Shown here piece after piece: positions 1-10,258 of a stretch of 64,000 bases of DNA. The stretch comes from Rhipidocladum racemiflorum (Eukaryota > Streptophyta > Magnoliopsida > Poales > Poaceae), in NCBI GenBank assembly GCA_036346355.1, contig CM070581.1, positions 2,480,001 through 2,544,000 on the forward strand, read 5' to 3'. Within the stretch, counting starts at the first letter, position 1; each line of letters begins with the position of its first letter. Below the pieces are notes generated by a model. The model had not been told where the DNA came from. It saw only the letters and a program-made list of their open reading frames with translations, and ran no database searches. A program made the position numbers and the translations under genes.

Positions 1-85
1 TCAATAAAGAAAAAAGAGTTGAGATCCTATATATCTTGTGTTCATCTATTCTGTGATTGGTCTTTGAGTATTCTTGATTGGTATT
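1..85 (+). repeat. copia LTR/leader 3' fragment
   Basis: These bases match 1748-1832 almost base for base (GTTGAGATC..., CTATTCTGTGATTGG, TTTGAGTATTCTTGATTGG). That segment directly follows the copia polypurine tract and LTR further right, so this is the end of a second copy of the same LTR or leader, cut by the window edge. The last eight bases (TTGGTATT, 78-85) are the target site of the hAT-like element that begins at 86. Confidence 0.6.
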
Positions 86-1040
86 TAGGGGTGGAAAAAA
101 ACCCAAAATACTGAACCAAACCAAACCAAATTAATCAATTATTTAGGTTTTTTCAGTTTCTCAATTTTGGGTCAGTTTTTTATTTAGGTCCTGTTCGATT
201 TTCGGGTATCATTTCGGTTGTCAAGTTCCATTCACCGAATAGCCAAATAAACCAATTTGTTTGTCGCCTCTCACGTGATCGCATCTCGTAACCAAAAGGC
301 CCAATTGGAAGGCCCAATTGGCAACTGCCCAGAGCCACATCGCCTCTTGCATCGTGTCTCAGCGTCTCGCTCTCGCCATTTGCCATTTGCAAATCGCAAC
401 CTAGCCAACCCTAGCCACCGCAGCACGCATCAACCCCTCCTATCTCCTCTGGCGTCACGGCTTCCTTGCTCACCTACGACCGTCGCCGCCTCCATCTCCG
501 CCCCCACCACCCCTCCCTAGCTCCCTTTCCCTTCGCCGTTGCCCTACTATTACTAAGAACCCCCAAATCCTCCAGTCGTTGGCTCGATCCTCCAGTGGAT
601 TTGGGGTTTCTCGGTGGAGGAGCGGCTCATCGCGGTGGCAGCGAGCCAACAGCTTTGTGGGGGGGGGGGTCTTGGTGAGCTGCATGGCCAGTTACTGCAG
701 CCTCCTTCGACCTCCTAGCCTCGGTGGCTCGACCCCCATGGAGCTGTTTTGCCGCAAGTCTCCCCCAGCCGTCGCCTCCTCAAGTTGCTGTCGCCCACCC
801 GGTGAGCCTCTCCACCTGCGCAAGCCCACATGGCTCTCCCCTGTGCCGCCCTGCGCCTATTGCAGCTGCTTGCCCGGTGAGCCTCTATACCTCCTCTTCA
901 TTGCCTATGTGATGCGAATGTGTGGATGCTTCGGTTAATGAAAAACCAATTTAATTGGACCAAATTATTTCATTTAAATCAGTTCGGTTCTTTTATTTTT
1001 GTCTGAGAATTTTGGTAGCTAGTTTTCAAAAACCAAATTA
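86..1040 (+). mobile_element. hAT-like non-autonomous element, copy A (3' truncated)
   Basis: It starts TAGGGGTGG, a terminal sequence of many plant hAT-type elements, followed by the ACCGAA/CCAAACC-rich subterminal part. It aligns along its whole length with copy B at 1833-2813, including a GC-rich middle. The alignment stops near 1040, where copia sequence begins, so the right terminus is missing. It encodes no recognisable transposase; the small open frames in the middle are C-rich, low complexity and not conserved in frame between the two copies. Confidence 0.6.
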
Positions 1041-1350
1041 AGACGTGTGATTAGCTTGTCTAGAAGTCATGTGGTATTAATACCGTCGATACCCACATAA
1101 TTATCCATAAAGGTAACGTTGTTTGTGTTGCACAAATACAAATGGATTATGTAAAGAGCAATATCATGGAGTATATTGCCCATAAACTTTTCTATCCTCA
1201 TGAGCTCCAGAAGAATGGTGAGGTAGAGATCCTGCAAACTAAGTCATGTAAAAAGCTAGCTGATTTATTCACTAAGTTTTTACCAACATCCAGCTTCCAA
1301 AGACGTGTTCATGGTATTGGAATGAGATGACTTAGATATTTGCAGAGTTT
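1041..1350 (+). pseudogene. Ty1/copia pol fragment (end of RNase H)
   Basis: From about 1065 one frame reads through HKGN, VCVAQIQMDYVKSN, LQKNGEVEILQTKSC, LADLFTKFLPTSS and VHGIGMR. This is the characteristic C-terminal end of copia polyprotein (RNase H, ADxFTKxLP motif). A TGA at 1328-1330 stands where the family usually has another Arg codon, consistent with CGA to TGA. Everything upstream of this piece (gag, protease, integrase, RT) is absent, replaced by the truncated hAT-like copy A. It is a dead fragment. Confidence 0.8.
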
Positions 1351-1832
1351 AGAGGGGAGTATATCCCTGAACCATAACCTGTAGTATGATCATGAAAATA
1401 CTACTCTAATCCAAAAGATTATAAGTTGCACTCTTTTTCCCTTAGTGGTTTTCCTGAAGTTTTCTTACATGAAGGTTTTTAATGAGGCAACAAGTGTAAC
1501 ACAATATGCAGATACAATGTACTCTTTTGTCTATCCTTTTTTCCCACTGAGTTTTTTAGGAGTTTTTTATCAGGCATATACATTATGCGGTATTCGCTCA
1601 AGGGGAGTTTTGAGATATAACCGGACTCTTGGTTTTTTTTATTGAGATACAATCGGACTCTTGGTTTTAGTGGACAAATTCCAAAACTATCTCTGAGGGG
1701 TTTTAGGTATAAATATAGCACCTATTGTATAAGAAATTCAATCTACAATCATAAAGAGAAAAGAGTTGAGATCCAATATTTCTTGTGTTTATCTATTCTG
1801 TGATTGGTCTTTGAGTATTCTTGATTGGTTTT
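1351..1832 (+). repeat. copia polypurine tract and LTR region
   Basis: A purine tract (AGAGGGGAG, 1351-1359) follows the end of pol, as expected before a 3' LTR. Within the region the pair TGTAG (1380) and CTACA (ending 1747) could be the LTR termini, a 368-bp LTR. Alternatively the LTR runs from 1360 to just before the PBS-like TTGGTATTAGA now at 2814. I cannot choose between them. The segment 1748-1832 is duplicated at 1-85. Confidence 0.5.
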
Positions 1833-2813
1833 TAGGGGTGGGCAAAAATACACCGAAACTGAAATACCGAACCAAACCGAATTAACCGATTTTTGGTTTT
1901 TTCGGTTTTTTGATTTCAGGTCAGTTTTTATTTTGGTCCTGTTCGGTTTTTGGGTATCAGTTCGGTTGTCAAGTTCCATTCACCGAATAGTCAAACAAAC
2001 CGATTTGTTCGTAGCCTCTCATGTGATTGTGTTTCACTCCTCGTAATTGAAAGGCTCATTTGGAAGGCACAACTGGCAACTGCCCAGAGCCCCATCATCT
2101 CTTGCGTCGTGTCTTAGCTTCTCGCTCTCGCCATTTGCAAATCGCAACCCGACCAACCCTAGCCACCGTAGGCCGCACCGTCCCCTTCCATCTCCTTTGG
2201 CGTCACGGCTTCCCCGCTCACCTACGACCACCGCCGCCTCCATCTCCGTCCCCACTGCCCTCCCTGGTTCCCTCTCCCTTGCCGCCGCCCTACCAAGAAC
2301 ACCCAAATCCCCCAGTCGCTGGCTTGACCCGTACTGTGGATCTGGGGTTTCTCGGCGGAGGAGTGGCCCATAGCGGTGGCAGCGGGCCAGCAGCTTCGGC
2401 GGGTCTTGGTGAGCTGTATGGCCGGTGACTGCAACCTCCTTCGACTTACTCACCCCGCGTCCCGGCCCGCATGGAGCTGTTTCGCCGCAGGTCTCCCCCA
2501 GCTATCGCCTCCTCAACCTGTTGTCGCCCACCCGATGAGCCTCTCCACCTGTGCAAGCCCACATGGCTCTCCCCGTCACCGCCCTACACCCGCAGCAGCT
2601 GCCCGCCCGGTGAGCCTCTACACCTCCTCCTCCTCTTCGATGCCTATGTGATGTGAAGGTGTGGATGTTTCGGTTAACGAAAAACCGATTTAACCAGACC
2701 GAATTATTTTAGTTAAATCGGTTCATGTTTTTTAGTTTTGTCTGAGAATTTCGGTAGCTAGTTTTTAAAAATCAAATTATTTTTTAACCGAAAAAACCGA
2801 ATTCCTACTCTTA
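1833..2813 (+). mobile_element. hAT-like non-autonomous element, copy B (complete)
   Basis: The left end is TAGGGGTGGGCAAAA. The right end, CCGAATTCCTACTCTTA, is its imperfect inverted copy. The element is flanked by 8-bp direct repeats, TTGGTTTT (1825-1832) and TTGGTATT (2814-2821), with one mismatch; copy A has exactly TTGGTATT before its left end. An 8-bp target duplication and this terminus are typical of hAT elements. The 981-bp body contains a C-rich central part with no transposase. Confidence 0.65.
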
Positions 2814-3200
2814 TTGGTATTAGAATTGATCTAGGGTGATCGGTTTTTTATTCAACAGCTGGTTCACCTGCGTCTGGAGGAATTGTTCGAGCGAAGCCGT
2901 TTCAAAGGCCTTCTAGGCTCAAACCCAGACCATGGGTGTTTTTCTTAGACCTCGGCCCTTTATACATCTGATGTGTTCCGTCAATTACAACACTGCTTTT
3001 AAACGACTGCCGGCTGCCATGAGTGACACGCCTTCCATCCATCATTCGTTGATGCTATATCTATCACCTTTAAAAATCAACCATAGGCCGGCCGGCACCT
3101 TCTGCTATCTTGCTCCTAATCGATCGTCAGCCCCACAAAGGTGAAAGCGACACGCCAGTTCGTGTCATGCCGTTTTCAGTGACCAGGATTCATCGCTAAG
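2814..3200. other. copia leader remnant, no gene
   Basis: TTGGTATTAGAATTGAT at the start resembles a degenerate initiator-Met tRNA primer-binding site (TGGTATCAGAGC). That would place the hAT insertion exactly at the LTR/PBS junction of the copia element. The rest shows no coding frame I recognise. Confidence 0.35.
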
Positions 3201-3427
3201 TGTGTGTTTGATTATATGTACCAAGTGATATATATGAGATGATTTAAGAAAAAAGTTATCTATGTATTTGATTACTTGAATGGAACCGTCTTATCCTGGA
3301 CCAAGTGATACAAATTTAACGAATATTCCCTCTAGATGCTGAACAATTCCATTCACTCAAAATAATGAAACCAAATAGTACAGTATTATCCCATCCCATT
3401 CAACCTCATCCCATCAACCAAACACAG
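3201..3427. mobile_element. MITE with GTGTTTG... termini, copy 1
   Basis: It begins GTGTGTTTGATTA and ends CAACCAAACACAG, an inverted terminal pair. The ~225-bp AT-rich body aligns with a diverged second copy at 28265-28503 (shared blocks include AAAAAAGTTATCTAT, GATGCTGA, ACTATCCCATCC, AACCTCAT). It is non-coding and resembles the Tourist-like MITEs of grasses; superfamily assignment is uncertain because the target duplication is not clear. Confidence 0.6.
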
Positions 3428-3446
3428 CTCTCTCCGATCACAACTA

Positions 3447-3935
3447 GTCTTTGTTTGAGATATGGACATGATTTCTAAAACACAATTTAGATCACTAATT
3501 TTTTATTATAATATATTTATATAAAATCCAAAAAAGTTATAATATTATAGAAGTACTCTTTAGGGCAAATTTACACATTTTTTAGATAATGGAAGATTGA
3601 ATCTCCCAGCGTTTGCATCCTGAGATGCATACGGCCAATGTATTATTACACAATTACAGCTAACCAGCCGTCATAAATGAAAAATGAGATAAAATGAAAG
3701 ATAGCAGCAAGTTCAAATAAAGATGGCATAAAAGATCTCAAACGCCACAAAGCCTGTTGCTAGTTCTCCACCCATGTCTGTTGAAGAAATCCCTGGCTAC
3801 CACGTCTAGCGCTTTGCATCTAGAAAATTTACGTATATGATTTTCATGTATCTAATTTAAATATTTAAAAAGATATTACCAATTAAAGTTTTATAAGTTT
3901 AATTATATCTATATCTAAAACAATAATTATTTGTG
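3447..3935. mobile_element. Stowaway-like MITE, split by a LINE fragment
   Basis: Two parts (3447-3574 and 3825-3935) together match the Stowaway-like element at 55364-55623. Shared blocks are TATAATATTAT, GAAAGTAC/GAAGTACT, GATTTTCATG and AATTTAAATATTTAAAAAGAT. The ends are decayed relative to the CTCCCTCCG terminus of that copy. The interruption is the 250-bp insertion described at 3575-3824. Confidence 0.6.
3575..3824 (-). mobile_element. 5'-truncated LINE 3' end
   Basis: On the minus strand this piece ends GGCCGTATGCATC...GATGCAAACGCTGGGAGATTCAATC, then a short A run, which resembles the 3'UTR of grass L1-type LINEs. It is flanked by AAATTTAC at 3567-3574 and 3825-3832, a target-site duplication inside the Stowaway-like MITE. 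No ORF remains. Family assignment is from memory of the 3'-end motif. Confidence 0.5.
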
Positions 3936-4175
3936 ACGAGAGTGAGCGCATTGGAAACAAAGGAGCTGAGCTCCTTCGCAACGCTGGCGAAACAGAAAGA
4001 CCAATTGCCCGCTTAGCATGCAGCCATGCTGCTACTCCTCTCTCCACTCCGTAGTCCGCATCACAGCCTCTTCTTCCCCAACCAAATCCCCATTAGCAAC
4101 GCGCTACGTTTGTTGATGCGTACGCACGCCCACAGCTAGTAGTAGCTGCTTGCTGCGTGCAATGCATGCCGATTC
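3936..4175. other. intergenic, nothing recognised
   Basis: Mixed-composition sequence with C-rich patches. No coding frame, terminal repeat or RNA gene is visible. Confidence 0.5.
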
Positions 4176-4450
4176 GGATCCTTTATCTTTGTTACTAAAA
4201 ATGCATGATGCATTTTGACATGAATTTTGAGTAGAAAATGCAAAAAAATTTTGAAAAAAAATCAATTTACTACAGTATTTTCGAAAAATCTAGTTTAAAA
4301 ATATGAATTGTAATCAAAATATCCAAAATTTCAATAAAAATTACCAAAATCTCGAATACTGTAGCAATTTGATTTTTTTTTTTAGCCTTTGCTACTCAAA
4401 ATACAGGTCAAAATGCACCGTACATTTTGAGTAGCAAAGAGAGATGATCC
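4176..4450. mobile_element. foldback MITE (long inverted repeat)
   Basis: The first and last ~130 bases are reverse complements with few mismatches. The arms share GGATC, TTTTGAGTAG, AATGCATTTTGAC/CAAAATGCA and a CTACAGTATT(C) block, and meet near 4310. The whole 275 bp can fold as one hairpin. It is non-coding; transposase class is not assignable from what is visible. Confidence 0.7.
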
Positions 4451-4548
4451 CAATCGCAATACATGCTCCACTTCCACTTGTAGCTCAGCTCAGCTCCACG
4501 AAACACCGAGCCGTAGTCGTGGGCTGCCTCGACTACTGTACATACGTG

Positions 4549-4675
4549 CAGGGGCGGATCCAGGCCTCGGACAGAGTAGGCTGTAGCCCGGGTCCTGGTA
4601 CCAAAAGCCTATTAAAATTCAACAAAAAATCATTGAAAAATCATTGAAAACAGATATTTAATCTAGGATCAGCTG
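4549..4675 (+). mobile_element. hAT-type MITE, left part (host of E1)
   Basis: It begins CAGGGGCGGATCC, and its partner at 27060-27099 ends AGCTCCGCCCCTG, the inverted form of CAGGGGCGGAGCT. Removing the retrotransposon E1 and one copy of AGCTG rejoins an element of about 165 bp. Flanks CATACGTG (4541-4548) and CTACGTGG (27100-27107) share TACGTG, a decayed 8-bp target duplication. Confidence 0.65.
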
Positions 4676-5486
4676 TGTCGGCGTATTCAACACCAAGGTA
4701 CCCGCTCCCCCGCGCTAAAAAAGGAATCAAGTGGCAGCCAGAGCGTGCTTGGGCCCACTACCGCGGCAAGAGAAAAACCCATAAGGTGGTCGCCCCAATG
4801 ACACGTGGCGTCTGAGCCAGGCGTGGCGACTGGCAAGGTGGTCGCCCGCGGACACGTGGCGTCTGAGCCAGGCATTGGCGCACCATCCCGAGATAGTCCT
4901 GTCAAGATCGGGGACATTAAATGCGAATCGTGCGCATTGAATGTGGAAGCATGGAAGCTGCAGCGTGGCGGCGCACCTTCCCGAGCGCATCATGGCTTTG
5001 GGAAAGCGTCAAGATCGCACCTCACCCCGTGACCAGGCAGGCGGCGTTGGTGGACATGGGGCCCAAGGCAGGATTGTGACATATGCGGCAGACATTAATG
5101 TGACTTAAGAATAGTGACAGGCGCATTAAATACGCCTGTAGCAGTGCAATGATGATGGCTGGCAGTGTAAGCCTCCCATGCGCCCCCGTCAGCCCGAGTA
5201 TAAAAGGGAGCCGGGGTGCATGGGAGAGGGGGTTCGAAAAAAGACTGTAAGATTTTCATCCTCTCTAGCAAGAGCGCGAGCAATACCAAGAAAGGCAGGA
5301 CTAGGGCTATTACTCTTCGGAGGGCCTGAACCTGGGTAAAAAACTTTTTGCGTCCTCCCGTTAGCCTGAGCCTCCCGGTGTCCCGATCATCACCGTCTTC
5401 CCTTCCGAGGCGATTGCCCCGAAAGCCCCCCGTCAGAACCTCATAAGCACCCGTCTCGGAGGTGCCTGTTGGCTACTACGCCGACA
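4676..5486 (+). repeat. E1 5' LTR
   Basis: It starts TGTC and ends CGCCGACA; the same ends bound the 3' LTR. A TATA box (TATAAAAG, 5199-5206) lies about 280 bp before the LTR end, so the transcript would start near 5230. It differs from the 3' LTR mostly at CAG/CTG positions (for example GGCTGGCAGTG against GGTGGCGGTG near 5157). Confidence 0.85.
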
Positions 5487-5487
5487 G

Positions 5488-5505
5488 TGGCGCGCCAGGT
5501 AGGGG
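5488..5505 (+). promoter_or_regulatory. E1 primer-binding site
   Basis: TGGCGCGCCAGGTAGGGG begins two bases after the LTR end, the position of the tRNA primer site. The same motif occurs in other grass gypsy elements. I do not assign the tRNA. Confidence 0.55.
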
Positions 5506-5579
5506 CTATTGGTGGTTAGATTGCCTACTCTTTTTCACTCTCAGTTCGGGGCTCAGCAGGAGTAGGGGCGCTTGTCTGC

Positions 5580-7026
5580 ATGGCGGAATCGCATTCCAAG
5601 CGCAGCAATCCGCCCGAGGTAAGGGCGCCGTGCCGGTCCCGATGTTCGGAGAGGGCCGGGCCACCGGCCCCTCCGCCCAAGCGGCGCACTTGGCTCCCAC
5701 ACCTAAGGGTCAGCCTGTCCAACGGCGCTTGGCGCTGGGGGACGACACCCCCGCGCGAAGCCTTCAGGCGGCCCGGCTCCTCCTCGATCATCCTCCGGTG
5801 GCCCTGGGGGACGACACCCCGGCCACTCCTTGGCTGCGGGATATCGTCCACCTGGTGGATGCCGCTCAGCAACAAGTTGAAGCGGCAACCCAGCCGGGGG
5901 CTTCCGGCATGAGGCGACGACAGGAGCGCAGCCAAGCCGCCGGTTTCCGGCCGCCACGACAATTTCTCCGGCACCAAGGGCCGGGACAAGAAGGGAGTCC
6001 AGGTTGCAACCCCCTCTGTAACGGGGGGATGGGCACGTGACTCCGCTTCTTCCCGCGGTCCCCCCGAGTCCAGGGGGAACCGCGAAGACCTTCGATCGCG
6101 CCTTGACGAGAGGCAACGTCAGCGTGACAGTGACCCGCGTCGTGCCCTCCGCGAGCGCCGCGGGGGTGCAAGACGGGGGGCTCCTCCCTCGGACTCTGGC
6201 GAGAGCGCAGGGTCGCACTCCTCATCCTCTCCTCAGGATCGAGGGGCTGGCGAACGACGCTGCTCCCCCTATAACGTCGGATGCCAGGCGTTCTCTCTCC
6301 GCCTTCGGCAAGCTGCATGGCCGGAGAGGTTCCGCCCCGCCTCCTTCGAGAAGTATGATGGTACCACCAACCCGGAGGAGTTCCTGCAGATCTACACCAC
6401 GGTGGTGCGTGCGGCGGGAGGATCCGAGAAAGTGATGGCCAACTACCTCCCGACATCGCTGACGGGCTCTGCCCGGTCTTGGCTGCTTAACCTCCCGCGA
6501 GGCTCTGTACACTCGTGGGAGGAGGCTGCGACATTTTTGTCGCCAACTTTCAGGGCTCTTACGCTCAACCAGCGTGGAGGGCGATCTCCACGCTCTGGAG
6601 CGAGAAGAGGGGAGTCCTCGAGAGAGTTCATCCGGCGGTTCAGCCATCGCCGCCAACACGATCCCCGGATCTCGAGCAAGCGTCGGTGATTATTGCTTTC
6701 CGGAGGGTCCGAGACCGTAAGATGCGGGAAAAGATGGCCACACGCGTCATCTCAACCACGTCTGAGTTGTTCTCCCTGGCGCACAAGTGCGCCCGAGGCC
6801 GGCTTCGGAAGTGCGCGACAAGACCTTCTCGACTCGGCGATCTTTGGCGCCTCAAAGCCCTCCGACCGCAAGAAGAAAAGAAAAAGCGGCTGGAGGCAAC
6901 CGTTAGGGAGGTCTTGGTCGCTGAGTGGAGCCCAAGTCCGGCGTCATGATGATCGGGACCAACGGACGAAGCGCCGGGCCGCGGCGGCCGCGAGGACCGT
7001 CGCTCGCCCCGCCGCGAAAACGATGG
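5580..7026 (+). pseudogene. E1 gag (frameshifted)
   Basis: The capsid part is clear at 6335-6660. One frame reads FEKYDGTTNPEEFLQIYTT, then VMANYLPTSLTGSARSWLL, LPRGSVHSWE and EFIRRFS. These match the conserved retrotransposon gag domain of Tat-like elements, which packages element RNA into virus-like particles. The frame changes near 6535 and again near 6650, where the other frame carries the expected MREKMATR and LAHKCA segments. The N-terminal part (5580-6300) is Gly/Arg/Pro-rich and broken into several frames. It follows the PBS and precedes the zinc knuckle at about 7040. Confidence 0.75.
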
Positions 7027-8014
7027 TGGCAAGCCCTATTGCCCCATCCATCGGACAAGCGGACACGACTTGGAGGACTGCCAGGTTGTGTCCAAGTTGG
7101 TCGACAAGCGGCTTAAGAAGCGCCGTGAGAAAGACCACGAAGACGAAGACGACGAAGATGCGGCTCCGCTAGCCTTCCAGCAGGCGGAGAGCACGGTGGC
7201 GTTCATACACGGTGGCTCCGCCACCTACTCATCGAACTCGCAGTACAAGCGAGATCTGAGGCAGGTGTGCGCCACCACGTCATCCTCGGCGAAGCCGGCC
7301 GCGTTGAAGTGGTCGAGCAGCCGATCACTTTCAATGGGCCGACCACCCGAGAACACCTCCGCCCTGGCCATCTCCCGATCGTGGTGTCCCCACGGTCCGC
7401 AATCTGGTAGGCGGGTCCTAGTTGATGGAGGCAGTGCCATCAACCTGCTATCTGTCGGAGCGTACCAGGCGCTCCAAATCCCGTACGAGGAACTTCGTCC
7501 GGCCCCGCTGTTTTACGGAGTTGCCCCCGGGGTGGGCCTCTTACCCCTGGGGCAAGTCCGGTTGCCAGTTACGTTCGGAAGTTCGGAGAACTTCCGGACA
7601 GAGCTGGTGGATTTTGAGGTCGCTGATTTCGACCTCCCCTACAATGCCTTGCTCGGCCGCCCTGCCCTGGTCAAGTTCATGGCAGTGGCCCATTACGCCT
7701 ACATGCTGGTGAAAATCCCAGGGCCTGGGGGTCCAATTACTGTGAAGGTGGATAGACTGGAAGCCCTGCGCCGCCAGCAAACGCAGGATCTGCCGGCGCC
7801 ACCGCTCGACGCGACAAGGGCGACAACCCGGCCTCCCCTCGGCCAAGACCCGCGCTCCGCCTGCACTTGGGTGAGGCGGCGCGGTCCCCGTGGGCGAGGA
7901 TGGCTCGGGCAAGGTCGTCAAGATTGGCACCGACCTCGGCGCCAAATAGGAAAGACGCTCGTCACCTTCCTCCGGTCTAACCTGGATGTGTTCGCTGGGA
8001 ACCTTCGGAAATGA
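7027..8014 (+). pseudogene. E1 gag zinc knuckle and aspartic protease
   Basis: One continuous frame runs from a zinc-knuckle variant (CPIHRTSGHDLEDC, about 7038-7082), through an acidic linker, to a retropepsin-like protease. The protease motif is VDGGSAINLL (about 7420-7450), followed by FYGVAPG, LPVTFG, FRTELVDFEV and YNALLGRPAL. DGG in place of DTG/DSG is usual for this lineage. Protease normally cleaves the polyprotein. The frame from about 7790 to the stop at 8012-8014 departs from the expected protease-RT linker, so the C-terminal ~70 codons are probably frameshifted. Confidence 0.75.
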
Positions 8015-8084
8015 CCGGGTCCCCAGGAGGTGATCGAGCACCGATTAACAACGCTCCCTGGAAGCGCACCGGTTCGGCAAAAGA

Positions 8085-8884
8085 TCCGTGGCGGCGCCTG
8101 AGCGACAGGATGCCATTCGGGATGAAGTGGAAAAGCTTTTGTCTGCTAAGATCGTGCGGGAGGCCACCTACCCGGAGTGGCTGGCCAACCCCGTGCTAGT
8201 AAAGAAGTCCAACGGGAGGTGGCGAATGTGCATCGACTTTCTTGACCTCAACAAAGCCTGCCCCAGGACCCGTACCCCTTGCCGCGGATAGACATCGCCG
8301 TCGATTCCACTGCCGGGTGCGCGCTCTATGCTTCCTCGACGCCTACTCCGGCTACCACCGGATCAGCATGGCGCAGAAGATGAAGAAAAGATCGCTTTTG
8401 TGACTTCGGTGTGTCTTGTTATGTCGATGCCTTTCGTGAAGAACGCCTGGCGCCACCTATCGGCGGGCCATGCACATAGTGTTTCGGCCCCAAATAGGGA
8501 AGAATCTGGAAGTGTATGTCGATGATCCGTGGTAAAAACAAAAGGCCGATGAGCTCGTTCGGGATCTAGAAGAGACCTTCTCTCGCCTTAGAAACTCTTG
8601 CGAAGTTGAATCCCGAGAAGTGTGTGTTTGGTGTTTCATCCGAAAGCTGCTCGGTTTCCTGGTCTCGGTAGTGGAATCGAAGTCAATCCGGAAAAGATAG
8701 AAGCGATCGAGCGGATGCAGCCACCTACCCGGCTCAAGCAACTGCAATGCTTGGCTGGCCGGCTAGCCTCCCTGGGCCGGTTCATATCCCGGCTCGGGGA
8801 AAAAAGTCTGCCGCTGTTCAAGCTATTGAAGAAGACCAACTCATTTGAATGGACCTCAGAAGCCCAGCTCGCCTCAACCAGATC
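8085..8884 (+). pseudogene. E1 reverse transcriptase (broken)
   Basis: Recognisable RT blocks in order, in changing frames, are AIRDEVEKLLSAKIVREATYP, NPVLVKKSNGRWRMCIDF, DLNKACP, the region of LDAYSGYH, and VYVDD (8513-8527). The connection segment NPEKIEAIERMQPPTRLKQL and LASLGRFISRLGEKSLPLFKLLKK then lies at 8685-8840. The catalytic YVDD is present, but a stop follows within a few codons and the block between DLNKACP and the aspartates is shifted. The frame then jumps directly into sequence that normally follows RNase H. Confidence 0.8.
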
Positions 8885-10258
8885 TCCTGTGCCGGTCGGG
8901 GTCTTTGAAGAAAGGCTTCCGCGACCGTCCATCGCAGCCCCCGTTTCTGGTGGGGACGATGGTGATGCCGCTTCAGCCCTCGCCCTTGGAGGGAAAGTGG
9001 TTCCGGCGGAAACGCTTGGCCAGGCGGAGTACCCGGACGGCCACCTCGTGGTCGCTGTGCTTGACCGGGAAGGCACATGGATGGATCCGATCCTGGCCTA
9101 CCTGAGGGATCAAGAATGCCCCGACGATGATGCGTCAGCAGAGAAGGTAGCACGAAAGGCCAAGTGCTATACCCTGGTGGGTAGGAACGGAATTCTTCTG
9201 AAGTGCATCACTCGGGAAGAGGGGAGCGGTTGCTCTCGATATCCACGAGGCGTGTAAAGGGAGCCATATGTCCCACGAACGATGGCGGGAAAGGCTTTCC
9301 GTCAAGGGTTCTATTGGCCAACCGCCCTCCAGGATGCTTGCGGTGGTGAGGAGATGCGAGCGTGCGATTCCATGCCAAGCAGATCCACCAACCGGCCAGG
9401 CCACGCAAACTATCCCGCTCTCTTGGCCCTTCGCGGCCTGGTCGGATATCCTGGCCCGTTCGCGGGCCACAGGGGCTACACCCACCTGTTCGCCGCCATC
9501 GACAAGTTCACTAAGTGGGTGGAAGCCGAGGCGGTGAGATCCATCACCGCGCATTGCAATCAAGTTCATACAAGGGATTTTCGCGCTTTGGAGTCGCCAA
9601 CCGCATTATCACCGACAACGGCGCCTGATTCACCGGTGCGACTTTCTTGGATTTCTGTGAGGAGATGGGCACCAAAGTCTGCTTTGCCTCGGTCGCCCAC
9701 CCCAAGAGCAACGGCCAGGTCGAGCGGGCCAACGCGCTGGTATTAAAGGGCCTCAAGACCCGGGCGTTCGACCGACTCCACAAGCGTGGCGCCCGGTGGA
9801 CCGAAGAACTCCCGGCTGTGTTGTGGTCACTTCGGACCACTCCGAGCCGGCACGGGGAAACTCCTTTCTTCCTGGTCTCTGGCGCAGGCCGTTTCTCCTT
9901 CGAATTGAGCTGGATCACCCCGCGTCGCGGCATTCACAGAAGAGGAGCAGGAGGGTCTGCGCCGGGACGACGTCAACCTCCTGGAAGAGGCGCGAGATCG
10001 AGCTGCTTTGCGCGCCGCAAGATACCAACAAAGTCTCAGGCGGTACCACGCCTCCCGGGTCAGTGAGAGAACGCTGGCAGTGGGCGACCTGGTCTTGCGA
10101 AGAATCCAGTCGCATGCCGGGTCGCATAAACTGTCTCCCCAGTGGGAGGGACCCTTCAAAGTGGTCTCGATCTCGTCCCGGGCGGTCGGTGGCCATCAAG
10201 ACGGTGAAGAGCTAACAAACTCCCAGAATATAGAAAATCTGCGCAAGTTCTACCCCTG
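8885..10258 (+). pseudogene. E1 integrase (broken)
   Basis: VFEERLPRPS (about 8909) is the post-RNase H linker. It is followed by WMDPILAYLRDQECP, the zinc-binding part near 9300-9400, then TKWVEAEAVRSIT, IITDNGA, FCEEMGTKVCFASVAHPKSNGQVERAN, RWTEELPAVLWSLRTTPSR and the C-terminal NSQNIENLRKFYP ending in a stop at 10258. This is a Ty3/gypsy DDE integrase, which inserts the element cDNA. The second D (TDNG) and the E (GQVERAN) are visible; the first D lies in a frameshifted stretch. A TGA after TDNGA sits at an expected CAG codon. Confidence 0.8.

Noticed and set aside
470..2453. Pro/Arg/Ser-rich frames in the hAT-like copies
   Set aside because: Frames are not kept between copies A and B; C-rich composition leaves many frames open.
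5525..7224. Long minus-strand frames over E1 gag
   Set aside because: The sense strand carries clear gag blocks; the antisense frames are GC-driven shadows.
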